NCBI RefSeq assembly: GCF_030689745.1
Contig: NZ_JAUYGL010000225.1
Location: 1 to 36,068, forward strand
Direction: 5' to 3'
Length of the DNA: 36,068 nt
Source of the DNA: Devosia sp.
GTDB lineage: Bacteria > Pseudomonadota > Alphaproteobacteria > Rhizobiales > Devosiaceae
Below, piece after piece: positions 29,350-36,068 of this stretch (within the stretch, counting starts at the first letter, position 1; the number at the start of each line of letters is the position of its first letter). The notes beneath the pieces were generated by a model. The model did no database searches and was not told where the DNA came from. It saw only the letters and a program-made list of their open reading frames with translations. The position numbers were made by a program, and so were the translations under genes.

Positions 29350-30285
29350 GTGACCAGATACTACCTTGGCGTTGATGGCGGCGGTACCAATTGCCGCGTG
29401 CGTCTGGCCGATGAGAATCTGCGCACCCTGGCAGAAGTCAAGAATGGCCGCTCCAACCTGCAGATCGACGATGGCGCGCCTGCCTACAAGGCCATTCTGG
29501 ATGGCACGCGTGACGTCTTCAAGGCTGCCGGCATCGACTATGCGCAAACCGCCAACACCTTTGCCTGCTTCGGTATGGCCGGCGGCCGTATGGATTCGGC
29601 CCGCGATGAATTCGCCGCACGCGCCTGGCCCTTCGCCGGGGTGAAGGTCTATGACGATATCGATATTGCCCATGCCGGCGCCCTGGCCGGCGAGGAGGGC
29701 GCGGTGATCATTGTCGGCACCGGCTCGGCCGCCCTGGCGGTGGTGGATGGTCAGCGCCATCAGGCCGGTGGCTGGGGTTTCCAGATCGGTGACCAGATGA
29801 GTGGCGCCATTCTGGGGCGCGAACTGGTGCGCTATGCGGTGGAAGCCGAAGATGGCCTGGTGCCGGCCTCGCCACTGACCAGGGCGGTGATTGCAATGCT
29901 TGGCGGCGACAATCAGGCGGTCATGACCTGGTCATTTGCCGCCGACATGGACCTCAAGATCATCAGCCGGGACGGCTCGGAAGGTTGCGACGATGCGTTG
30001 ATCGGCCGTGCCCCCGCCGAATACGGTAAAATCATGCCGCTGTTGAGCGACTATCTTGAACAAGGCGACCCGGTTGCCCTCAAAATGCTCGACCTGCAGT
30101 TTGGCTACATCGAAACCTATGTGAACTGGTTCAAGGCGCGCAATGCCAAGGTGATGGCGATCGTCGGTGGCTTCGGCCAGCGTCTGTTCCCATTGCTGGA
30201 AAAGCGCTATGGCGATTTCGTCATGCTGCCGCGCCACGAGCCGCTGCATGGCGCGATCATCCTCGCCAAGCAAAATTTCGCCTGA
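29350..30285 (+). CDS. BadF/BadG/BcrA/BcrD-family sugar kinase (N-acetylglucosamine kinase-like)
   Basis: ASKHA-fold kinase of 311 residues. YYLGVDGGGTNCRVRLAD is the phosphate-1 motif (residues 4-21), VYDDIDIAHAGAL (with the presumed catalytic Asp) follows near 102-114, VIIVGTGSAAL near 119-129 is phosphate-2, and GGWGFQIGDQMSGAILGREL matches glucosamine/N-acetylglucosamine kinases of the family. The start is a GTG at 29350 with GGAG about ten bases upstream. It ends 28 bases before zwf, so one operon is likely. The family includes glucosamine and N-acetylglucosamine kinases; next to zwf-pgl-edd, a glucokinase-like role is an inference only. Confidence 0.82.
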   Translation: MTRYYLGVDGGGTNCRVRLADENLRTLAEVKNGRSNLQIDDGAPAYKAILDGTRDVFKAAGIDYAQTANTFACFGMAGGRMDSARDEFAARAWPFAGVKVYDDIDIAHAGALAGEEGAVIIVGTGSAALAVVDGQRHQAGGWGFQIGDQMSGAILGRELVRYAVEAEDGLVPASPLTRAVIAMLGGDNQAVMTWSFAADMDLKIISRDGSEGCDDALIGRAPAEYGKIMPLLSDYLEQGDPVALKMLDLQFGYIETYVNWFKARNAKVMAIVGGFGQRLFPLLEKRYGDFVMLPRHEPLHGAIILAKQNFA

Positions 30286-30313
30286 ACCGACCGTAAAACC
30301 AGGGACTAGCCCA

Positions 30314-31795
30314 TTGTCCAGCCGCATCATTCCCGTTCCGTCCTTCGACTATGTGGTGTTCGGCGCCACTGGTGACCTGACCAAGCGCAAGCTGATCCCG
30401 GCGCTGTATCACCGCTTCCACGATGGCCAGTTCGACGAGACCAGCCGCATCATCGGCGCCTCGCGCTCCAAGCTCAGTGACGCGGAGTTCCAGAAGTCGG
30501 CGCGCGACGCCATCGTCCAGTTCGTCGAGAAGGAATATCAGGATGAAAAGGTCATCGACCGTTTCATCAAGATTTTCTCCTATGTGCCGGTCGATGCCAG
30601 CAACCCCGAGGCCTCGGGCGATTTGGGTAAAAATCTGCGCGACGATCCGGAAGTGATCCGCGCCTTCTATCTCGCCGTCGCGCCTGACCTGTTCGCGCCG
30701 ATCGCTGAATACCTGCACAAGAAGAAGCTTTATCGCCGCGATGCGCGTGTGGTGATCGAAAAACCCTTGGGCCACGACCTTGCCTCCTCGGTGGAGATCA
30801 ATGACGGCGTCGCCAGGATTTTCAAGGAAGATCAGGTCTACCGCATCGACCACTATCTCGGCAAAGAGACGGTGCAGAACCTTCTGGCGCTGCGCTTTGC
30901 CAACACCATGTTCGAGCCGATCTGGAACTCCGCCCATATCGACCATGTCCAGCTCACCGTGGCCGAAAGCGTCGGCGCCGGCACGCGGGGCTATTACGAT
31001 GAATCGGGCGCCCTGCGCGACATGATCCAGAACCACATGCTGCAGCTGCTGTGCCTGGTGGCCATGGAGCCGCCGGCCAGCGACGACGCCAATGCGCTGC
31101 GCGATGAAAAGCTCAAGGTGCTGCGTTCGCTCAAGCCCATCACCAATGGTGATGTCGCCAAGAATACCGTGCGCGGCCAGTATAGGGGTGTCAGCTCGGA
31201 AACCACCTCGGTGGCCAGCTATCAGGACGAATTGCCCGACGACAAGAAGGGCAGCCGCACCGAAACCTTTGTGGCGCTCAAGGTCGAAATTGAAAACTGG
31301 CGCTGGGCCGGCGTGCCCTTCTATTTCCGCACCGGCAAACGCATGGCCAACCGCGTCTCGGAAATTGCCATCCAGTTCAAGCCGATCCCGCACTCCATCT
31401 TCGATCATGCCGAGGGCGCGCCCAAGGCCAACAAGCTGATCATCCGCCTGCAGCCCGATGAGGGCGTCAAGCTGATGATGATGATCAAGGATCCCGGTCC
31501 TGGCGGCATGCGCCTGCGCGAAGAGCCGCTCAATCTGAGCTTTGCCCTGGCGTTCTCCGAACGAACGCCAGAAGCCTATGAGCGGCTGCTGCTCGACGTT
31601 ATCCGCGGCAACCAGACCTTGTTCATGCGCCGCGACGAACTGGAGGCGGCCTGGAAGTGGATCGACCCGATCCGCGAGGCCTGGGAGCGCTCGACCGATG
31701 CGCCGCAATCCTATGTGGCTGGCACCTGGGGCCCCAGCGGCGCCATCGCCCTGATCGAACGCGACGGCCGCACCTGGCATGAGGACGACAACTAA
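30314..31795 (+). CDS. zwf: Glucose-6-phosphate 1-dehydrogenase
   Basis: Oxidises glucose-6-phosphate to 6-phosphogluconolactone with NADP+, first step of the Entner-Doudoroff and pentose phosphate routes. The 493-residue protein begins SSRIIPVPSFDYVVFGATGDLTKRKLIPALY (Rossmann motif at 16-26); EKPLGHDL near 150 and RIDHYLGKE near 177-185 hold the substrate-binding and catalytic His. C-terminal motifs such as YFRTGKRM and EAAWKWIDPI are normal. The start is TTG at 30314, with AGGGA nine bases upstream; no ATG gives a correct N-terminus, and frames further upstream overlap the kinase gene. Confidence 0.96.
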   Translation: MSSRIIPVPSFDYVVFGATGDLTKRKLIPALYHRFHDGQFDETSRIIGASRSKLSDAEFQKSARDAIVQFVEKEYQDEKVIDRFIKIFSYVPVDASNPEASGDLGKNLRDDPEVIRAFYLAVAPDLFAPIAEYLHKKKLYRRDARVVIEKPLGHDLASSVEINDGVARIFKEDQVYRIDHYLGKETVQNLLALRFANTMFEPIWNSAHIDHVQLTVAESVGAGTRGYYDESGALRDMIQNHMLQLLCLVAMEPPASDDANALRDEKLKVLRSLKPITNGDVAKNTVRGQYRGVSSETTSVASYQDELPDDKKGSRTETFVALKVEIENWRWAGVPFYFRTGKRMANRVSEIAIQFKPIPHSIFDHAEGAPKANKLIIRLQPDEGVKLMMMIKDPGPGGMRLREEPLNLSFALAFSERTPEAYERLLLDVIRGNQTLFMRRDELEAAWKWIDPIREAWERSTDAPQSYVAGTWGPSGAIALIERDGRTWHEDDN

Positions 31796-31809
31796 TGCTT
31801 CGGCTCTGG

Positions 31810-31937
31810 CTCACCCTCCCCCTTGAGGGGAAGGTGGCGACGCTGGGCCCAATGGGCATTGGCAAAGCTGGGGAGGGGACGCCTTGTGGTTCGCTGATGG
31901 TCCCCGCCTCAGTCCCTCCCATCAAGGGGGGCGAAAG
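31810..31937. repeat. GC-rich palindromic element between zwf and pgl (copy 9)
   Basis: CTCACCCTCCCCCTTGAGGGG at the left and CAGTCCCTCCCATCAAGGGG at the right flank about 85 bases with internal hairpins (GGGCCCAATGGGC). The overall length, about 128 bases, is close to the 124-bp copy inside cobN, but the ends are more diverged. Confidence 0.65.
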
Positions 31938-31964
31938 AGCGACTGTCTTGGAAGGAATTTGGGC

Positions 31965-32660
31965 ATGACCATTGAACGCCGCAGCTTTGCTGACAAGTCG
32001 ACCCTCGCCCAGGAATTGGCGGAGGCCGTTGCCGATCGCATTCGCGCTGCCATCGCCGCGCGGGGCGAGGCCGCCATTGCCGTCAGTGGTGGCTCGACGC
32101 CGGGCCGTTTCTTTCTCGCCTTGGGCAAGACCAAGGATATCGACTGGTCCAAGGTCATCGTCACCCTGGTCGATGAGCGCTGGGTCGACGAAACCAATGA
32201 CCGCTCCAACGCGCTGCTGGTCAATGAGCGCATGCTGCAGGGCCCGGCCGCCGTGGCGCGGTTCTTCCCGCTCTATTCGGGGGGCAATGAGCCCGATGCC
32301 GCTGGTGTCGCTCGCACCAATGCTCTGCTGGAGGGGCTGCCCGAACAGTTTGCTGCTGTCGTGCTGGGCATGGGCAGCGACGGCCACACGGCCTCGTTCT
32401 TTCCCGGCGGTGACACGCTGGACGAGGCGCTGACTGCCGACGGCCCGACCCTGGCGATCCGTGCGCCAGGCGCGGGCGAACCGCGCATCACCTTTACCCT
32501 GCCGCGCCTCCTCCGCGCGGATGGGCTGTACCTTCATATCGAAGGGGAGGAAAAAGCCGCCGTTCTTGACGCTGCTTTGGGAGATGGCCCGATCGAGGAC
32601 ATGCCCATTCGTGCCGTCTTGCGGTCCGGCCATACTGTCAACGTCTACTGGTGCCCATAG
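31965..32660 (+). CDS. pgl: 6-phosphogluconolactonase
   Basis: Hydrolyses 6-phosphogluconolactone to 6-phosphogluconate. The 231-residue protein is of the DevB/Pgl type, in the NagB/RpiA fold: AIAVSGGSTPGRFF near residue 40, VTLVDERWVDETNDRSN near 67-83 and VLGMGSDGHTASFFPGG near 132-148 with the usual catalytic His. ATG at 31965 is preceded by GGAAGGA; an upstream in-frame ATG at 31884 lies in the repeat element and is rejected. It is the second catabolic gene of the operon. Confidence 0.95.
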   Translation: MTIERRSFADKSTLAQELAEAVADRIRAAIAARGEAAIAVSGGSTPGRFFLALGKTKDIDWSKVIVTLVDERWVDETNDRSNALLVNERMLQGPAAVARFFPLYSGGNEPDAAGVARTNALLEGLPEQFAAVVLGMGSDGHTASFFPGGDTLDEALTADGPTLAIRAPGAGEPRITFTLPRLLRADGLYLHIEGEEKAAVLDAALGDGPIEDMPIRAVLRSGHTVNVYWCP

Positions 32661-32718
32661 TCCCCTCAGCGATCCCCAATTGACCGCTCTGGCCACGAAG
32701 GGCTCCCGGCGCGTTTTT

Positions 32719-32744
32719 GAGGAAAAGCGGTCCCGCTTTTCCTC
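32719..32744. terminator. Strong hairpin between pgl and edd
   Basis: GAGGAAAAGCGG (32719-32730) and CCGCTTTTCCTC (32733-32744) are perfect inverted repeats. There is no T-tract after it. It may be an attenuating hairpin, an mRNA-stability element or a repetitive palindrome; the preceding GCGCGTTTTT is separate from the stem. Confidence 0.5.
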
Positions 32745-32780
32745 GTTGAAGGCGCGACAACTGCAAAGTTAGGAGCCGAT

Positions 32781-34595
32781 ATGTCTGTCCGTCAGGCCAT
32801 CCAGGATGTTACCGATCGTATCACGGCACGCAGCCGCGATAGCCGCCTTGATTATCTCAACCGTCTTGATGCCGCCCGCGAGGCCGGCGTCAACCGCACC
32901 GTACTCTCCTGTGGCAATCTGGCCCACGCCTTTGCCGCCTGCTCGCCCACCGAGAAGGCGCAACTGGCCGGCGGCAAGTCGCTCAATCTGGGTATCGTCA
33001 GCAGTTACAACGACATGCTGAGCGCGCATCAGCCCTATCAATTCTATCCAGACATCATCAAGCAGGCCGCCCGTGAGATGGGCGCAACGGCCCAGTTTGC
33101 CGGCGGTGTGCCGGCGATGTGCGACGGCGTCACCCAGGGCCAGCCGGGCATGGATCTCAGCCTGTTCAGCCGCGACGTGATCGCCATGGCCACGGCCATC
33201 GCCTTGAGCCACAACATGTTTGACGCTGCTGTCTATCTTGGCATTTGCGACAAGATCGTCCCCGGCCTGCTGATCGGCGCCCTGACCTTCGGCCATCTGC
33301 CGGCCGTTTTCATTCCCGCCGGCCCCATGCCCTCGGGCCTGCCCAAAGACGAGAAGGCCAAGGTCCGCCAGCTCTATATGGAGGGCAAGGTCGGCCGCGC
33401 CGAACTGCTCGAAGCCGAGTCCAAATCCTACCACTCGCCCGGCACTTGCACCTTCTATGGCACTGCCAATTCCAACCAGATGCTGATGGAAATCATGGGC
33501 CTGCACCTGCCGGGCGCCAGCTTCGTCAATCCGGGCACCCCGCTGCGCGATGCGCTGACCAAGGCTGCCTCGGTGCGGGCCCTGTCGTTGAGCGCGCAGG
33601 GCAATGACTACACCCCGGTCGGTCACGTCATTGATGCAAAGGCCATCGTCAACGGTCTGGTCGGCCTGCACGCCACAGGCGGATCCACCAACCACACCAT
33701 GCATCTGATCGCCATTGCGGCCGCCGCTGGCCTGCAGGTCACCTGGGACGATATGAGCGATCTCTCCGACGCGACCCCGCTGCTGGCCCGCGTCTATCCC
33801 AATGGCGTGGCCGATGTGAATCACTTCCACGCCGCCGGCGGCATGGGCTTCCTTATCCAGGAACTGCTCGAGAGCGGCCACCTGCATGAAGACGTCAAGA
33901 CCGTCTGGGGCAACGGGCTGTCCAACTATACCGTCGAGGCCAAGCTGATCGACGACAAGCTGGCCTTCGAGCCCGCACCCAAGGAATCGGCGCTGCCCAA
34001 GGTGCTGACCACGGTGGCCAAGCCATTCCAGGAGACCGGTGGCCTCAAGCTGCTGAGCGGCAATCTCGGCCGTTCGGTAATCAAGGTCTCCGCCGTCAAG
34101 CCCGAGCACCGCGTCATCGAAGCACCCGCGCGGGTGTTCCATGGTCAGGAAGGCCTGCAGGCGGCCTTCAAGGCTGGCGAGCTCACTGGGGACCTTATTG
34201 CCGTGGTACGCTTCTCCGGCCCCAAGGCACTCGGCATGCCCGAATTGCACAAGCTGACCCCGGCGCTGGGCCTGCTGCAGGATCGCGGCTTCAAGGTGGC
34301 ATTGCTCACCGATGGCCGCATGTCCGGCGCTTCGGGCAAGGTGCCTGCTGCCATCCACATGACCCCCGAAGCGGTCAATGGCGGCCCGATCTCCAAGATC
34401 CGCAACGGCGACATGATCCGGCTCGACGCCAATGCGGGCACGCTGACCTTCCTCGGCGACGAAAAGGAATTCTTCGCCCGCACCCCGGCCACCGAAGATC
34501 TGCGCAGCCAGCATTTCGGCATGGGCCGCGAACTCTTCGCCAACTTCCGCGCCATGGTCGGCGTCGCCGACAAGGGCGCGAGTGTGTTTCAGTAA
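32781..34595 (+). CDS. edd: Phosphogluconate dehydratase
   Basis: Dehydrates 6-phosphogluconate to 2-keto-3-deoxy-6-phosphogluconate, the key Entner-Doudoroff step. The 604-residue protein is of normal length for the IlvD/Edd family, with an Fe-S cluster bound by cysteines in [33 protein letters not shown] and [33 protein letters not shown] near the C-terminus is characteristic. TAGGAGCC precedes the ATG at 32781. The KDPG aldolase gene (eda) is not in the window. Edd is favoured over dihydroxy-acid dehydratase by length, motifs and the zwf-pgl context. Confidence 0.96.
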   Translation: MSVRQAIQDVTDRITARSRDSRLDYLNRLDAAREAGVNRTVLSCGNLAHAFAACSPTEKAQLAGGKSLNLGIVSSYNDMLSAHQPYQFYPDIIKQAAREMGATAQFAGGVPAMCDGVTQGQPGMDLSLFSRDVIAMATAIALSHNMFDAAVYLGICDKIVPGLLIGALTFGHLPAVFIPAGPMPSGLPKDEKAKVRQLYMEGKVGRAELLEAESKSYHSPGTCTFYGTANSNQMLMEIMGLHLPGASFVNPGTPLRDALTKAASVRALSLSAQGNDYTPVGHVIDAKAIVNGLVGLHATGGSTNHTMHLIAIAAAAGLQVTWDDMSDLSDATPLLARVYPNGVADVNHFHAAGGMGFLIQELLESGHLHEDVKTVWGNGLSNYTVEAKLIDDKLAFEPAPKESALPKVLTTVAKPFQETGGLKLLSGNLGRSVIKVSAVKPEHRVIEAPARVFHGQEGLQAAFKAGELTGDLIAVVRFSGPKALGMPELHKLTPALGLLQDRGFKVALLTDGRMSGASGKVPAAIHMTPEAVNGGPISKIRNGDMIRLDANAGTLTFLGDEKEFFARTPATEDLRSQHFGMGRELFANFRAMVGVADKGASVFQ

Positions 34596-34616
34596 CTTCG
34601 AACCGACCCGCAGGGT

Positions 34617-34641
34617 CAAATCGCTCCTGTGGAACGATTTG
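34617..34641. terminator. Hairpin between edd and higA
   Basis: CAAATCG (34617-34623) pairs with CGATTTG (34635-34641), with TCC/GGA inside. It lies 20 bases after the edd stop in the convergent gap and could act for both sides; a T-tract is lacking. Confidence 0.5.
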
Positions 34642-34675
34642 AGGCAAGAAGGCCATGAGGCCTAGGCCGAATGGC

Positions 34676-34981
34676 TCAGGCTGCGGGCAGGGTCATCGGT
34701 TCGATGGACCGCAAGGCCTCGTCCGCAGCCGCTTCGGCCAGTGTCAGGTCGTAGAGACCCTGCATGTTGATCCAGAATTCCGGCGTCATTGAAAAGAACC
34801 GCCCCAGTCGCAGCGCAGTGTCGGGCGTGACACCGGTTTCCGCCCGCACCAGCCGCTCGATCCGCGTACGCGGCACGCCAAGCCGGGCTGCCAGGGCATA
34901 GGGCGTTAGCTTGAGCGGCTCCAGCAGCTCCTCGCGGAGATATTCCCCCGGATGCACCGGTGGCGTGATCCTGATAGCCAT
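34676..34981 (-). CDS. higA: HigA-family antitoxin
   Basis: Antitoxin and autorepressor of 101 residues. ITPPVHPGEYLREELLEPLKLTPYALAARLGVPRTRIERL is the HigA/VapI start with an XRE-type helix-turn-helix (about residues 23-60), followed by DTALRLGRFFSMTPEFWINMQGLYDL, typical of HigA. ATG at 34981 was chosen because AAGGGA lies seven bases upstream; ATG at 34987 is the alternative. It starts 12 bases after the toxin gene, the toxin-first order of higBA. It likely binds the palindromes upstream of higB. Confidence 0.92.
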   Translation of the reverse strand: MAIRITPPVHPGEYLREELLEPLKLTPYALAARLGVPRTRIERLVRAETGVTPDTALRLGRFFSMTPEFWINMQGLYDLTLAEAAADEALRSIEPMTLPAA

Positions 34982-34993
34982 GGTCATGTCCCT

Positions 34994-35275
34994 TCAGTGG
35001 TAATCGACAATCTCGACATCCTCGGCGCGTCCATCCACCCAGCGGAAACAGATACGCCATTGCTGGTTGATGCGGATCGAATGCTGTCCTGCCCTAATGC
35101 CCGACAGCGCTTCCAGCCGGTTGCCAGGCGGCACGCGTAGATCGGCAAGCTCTGTGGCTGACATCAAGGCCGCCAACTTACGTTGCGCAGGACGCAACAG
35201 ATCCGGCGCAAAGCCCTTGGGGCAGCTGCCACGCGATACCTGCTCGGCAAACTTGCCTTTGAACGATCCAATCAT
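34994..35275 (-). CDS. higB: HigB-family toxin (RelE/ParE superfamily)
   Basis: mRNA-interferase type toxin of 93 residues. DLLRPAQRKLAALMSATELADLRVPPGNRLEAL and GQHSIRINQQWRICFRW are the family's conserved segments; the Arg and Trp/Phe of the latter form the usual catalytic-site strand, and EDVEIVDYH ends the protein as is usual. The ATG at 35275 has CAGG at six bases; TTG at 35281 is the alternative. Both motif sets are complete, so the toxin looks intact. Confidence 0.92.
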   Translation of the reverse strand: MIGSFKGKFAEQVSRGSCPKGFAPDLLRPAQRKLAALMSATELADLRVPPGNRLEALSGIRAGQHSIRINQQWRICFRWVDGRAEDVEIVDYH

Positions 35276-35290
35276 CCGCAACCTGAGAAC

Positions 35291-35347
35291 GTATCATTAA
35301 GTGATACTAAACTTGATGTCAAGAATACGTATCATCTAGAGATACGT
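35291..35347 (-). promoter_or_regulatory. higBA promoter with two palindromic operators
   Basis: On the - strand, TTGACA (35322-35317) and TAATGA (35299-35294) are spaced 17 bases, a good sigma-70-type promoter with a very short leader to higB. One palindrome, GTATCATTAAGTGATAC (35291-35307), covers the -10 region. A second, ACGTATC...GATACGT (35327-35333 and 35341-35347, 7-base spacer), lies just upstream of the -35 and abuts the mutL stop. Both share GTATC/GATAC half-sites, as expected for a dimeric HTH repressor such as HigA. Confidence 0.75.
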
Positions 35348-36068
35348 CTACCTCGTCCGCCCGAACAGCCGCTCGATGTCCTTCTGCTTGAGCTCGACAT
35401 AGGTCGGGCGGCCGTGGATGCATTGGCCGGAATGCGGCGTGGCTTCCATGTCCCGCAGGAGAGCGTTCATTTCGTCGACCCTGAGCCGTCGCCCTGACCG
35501 TACCGAGCCATGGCAGGCCATGCGGGCGATGATGGCCTCCATGCGGTCGCTGACCGCGGCGATGGAATCCCATTCGGCCAGCCCGTCGGCAATATCGCGC
35601 ACCAGCCCTTCAATGTCGGTATTGCCCAATAGCGCGGGGGTTTCGCGCACCGCGACGGCACGCGGCCCGAAGCGTTCGAGATAGAGTCCGAAACGTTCCA
35701 GCTCCGGTGCGGCGTCTTCGAGCCGGGCGCAGTCTTCCTCGGGCAGTTCCACCACCAGCGGGATCAACTGCGCCTGGCTGGGGACCGGGCCCGACGCCAG
35801 CTGTGCCTTGAACCGCTCATAGACCAGCCGTCCATGGGCAGCGTGCTGATCGACCAGCACCAGGGAATCCCCGTTCTGGGCGACGATAAAGTTCTCGAAC
35901 ATTTGCGCCCGCGCCACCCCGAGCGGAAACTCGGCGTCCGGCGTCACCGGGCTCGGTTCCATGCGCGCGGAAGGTTCAGCAAAGCCATCAAGCCGCGCCG
36001 CGGGGGCCTGCTGCATTGGCATGGCGGGCGCATAACTGGTCCAGCCTGACGCTGAGCCGATCTGGGGC
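35348..36068 (-). CDS. mutL: DNA mismatch repair protein MutL, C-terminal part (5' end outside window)
   Basis: MutL couples mismatch recognition by MutS to strand removal. The visible part, about 239 residues, is the C-terminal dimerisation domain plus linker. [33 protein letters not shown] contains the family's DQHAAxER-like segment; [15 protein letters not shown] and [24 protein letters not shown] end the protein, with ACxxAxR-like and CPHGRP-like motifs altered to ACHGSVR and CIHGRP. The frame is open to the window end without a stop. The protein is therefore intact in this part; the ATPase domain lies beyond the edge. Confidence 0.96.
   Translation of the reverse strand, partial: PQIGSASGWTSYAPAMPMQQAPAARLDGFAEPSARMEPSPVTPDAEFPLGVARAQMFENFIVAQNGDSLVLVDQHAAHGRLVYERFKAQLASGPVPSQAQLIPLVVELPEEDCARLEDAAPELERFGLYLERFGPRAVAVRETPALLGNTDIEGLVRDIADGLAEWDSIAAVSDRMEAIIARMACHGSVRSGRRLRVDEMNALLRDMEATPHSGQCIHGRPTYVELKQKDIERLFGRTR

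Noticed and set aside
32769..34619. Open frame of 616 codons antisense to edd (and similar ones opposite zwf and ileS)
   Set aside because: Mirror of third-position GC bias; the + strand proteins are complete, conserved enzymes.

Overview
The window looks like chromosome of an alphaproteobacterium of the order Hyphomicrobiales, most like Devosia and its relatives. The grounds are high GC, the aerobic (CobN-type) cobalamin pathway, a Zur/ZnuABC system with an AztD-like protein, an Entner-Doudoroff zwf-pgl-edd operon, and GC-rich palindromic repeats between and inside genes. The taxonomic call comes from gene content and protein style, not from a marker-gene search. I see no rRNA, tRNA, IS element, prophage or CRISPR array.

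Layout. (1) 1-6.9 kb, housekeeping on the + strand: 3' part of ileS, lspA, a DUF3035-like lipoprotein gene, a pseudouridine synthase (RluB type) with a very long basic repetitive tail, and rsmD. (2) 6.9-12.0 kb, zinc: a DUF1801 gene, then znuC-znuB-zur on the - strand diverging from znuA, followed by an aztD-like chaperone gene. Three similar Zur-box-like sites lie in front of znuC, znuA and aztD, and a 97-nt strongly structured element lies between znuA and aztD. (3) 12.1-12.9 kb, two small genes (DUF486, DUF2164). (4) 13.0-29.2 kb, cobalt and cobalamin: a canonical cobalamin riboswitch leads cbtB-cbtA-cobW; then a PhnA-domain gene, cobN-cobO, a small secreted protein, a small membrane protein, a CDF cation exporter, cobE behind a short structured leader that resembles a reduced cobalamin riboswitch, cobK, cobA, cobB-cobQ-cobD and cobU. 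(5) 29.3-34.6 kb, sugar acid catabolism: a BadF-type sugar kinase, zwf, pgl, edd. (6) 34.6-36.1 kb, a higB-higA toxin-antitoxin pair with palindromic operators, and the 3' part of mutL.

How it works together. CbtAB would bring in cobalt, CobN (with CobST encoded elsewhere) inserts it, CobO adenosylates, CobB and CobQ amidate, CobD and CobU build the nucleotide-loop precursor. CobA, CobE and CobK belong to corrin ring synthesis, but the other ring methyltransferases (CobI, CobJ, CobM, CobF, CobL), CobG/CobZ and CobH are not in the window. The zinc block looks like one Zur regulon. Zwf, Pgl and Edd carry glucose-6-phosphate to KDPG, and the kinase just upstream may supply the phosphosugar.

Most unusual points: a family of GC-rich inverted-repeat elements that has entered cobN three times without breaking its frame, one copy being a 124-bp unit with 36-bp near-perfect inverted ends; a perfect FNR/FixK-type site between cobN and a divergent membrane protein gene; the structured 97-nt element inside the zinc regulon; and the short SD-sequestering leader of cobE.
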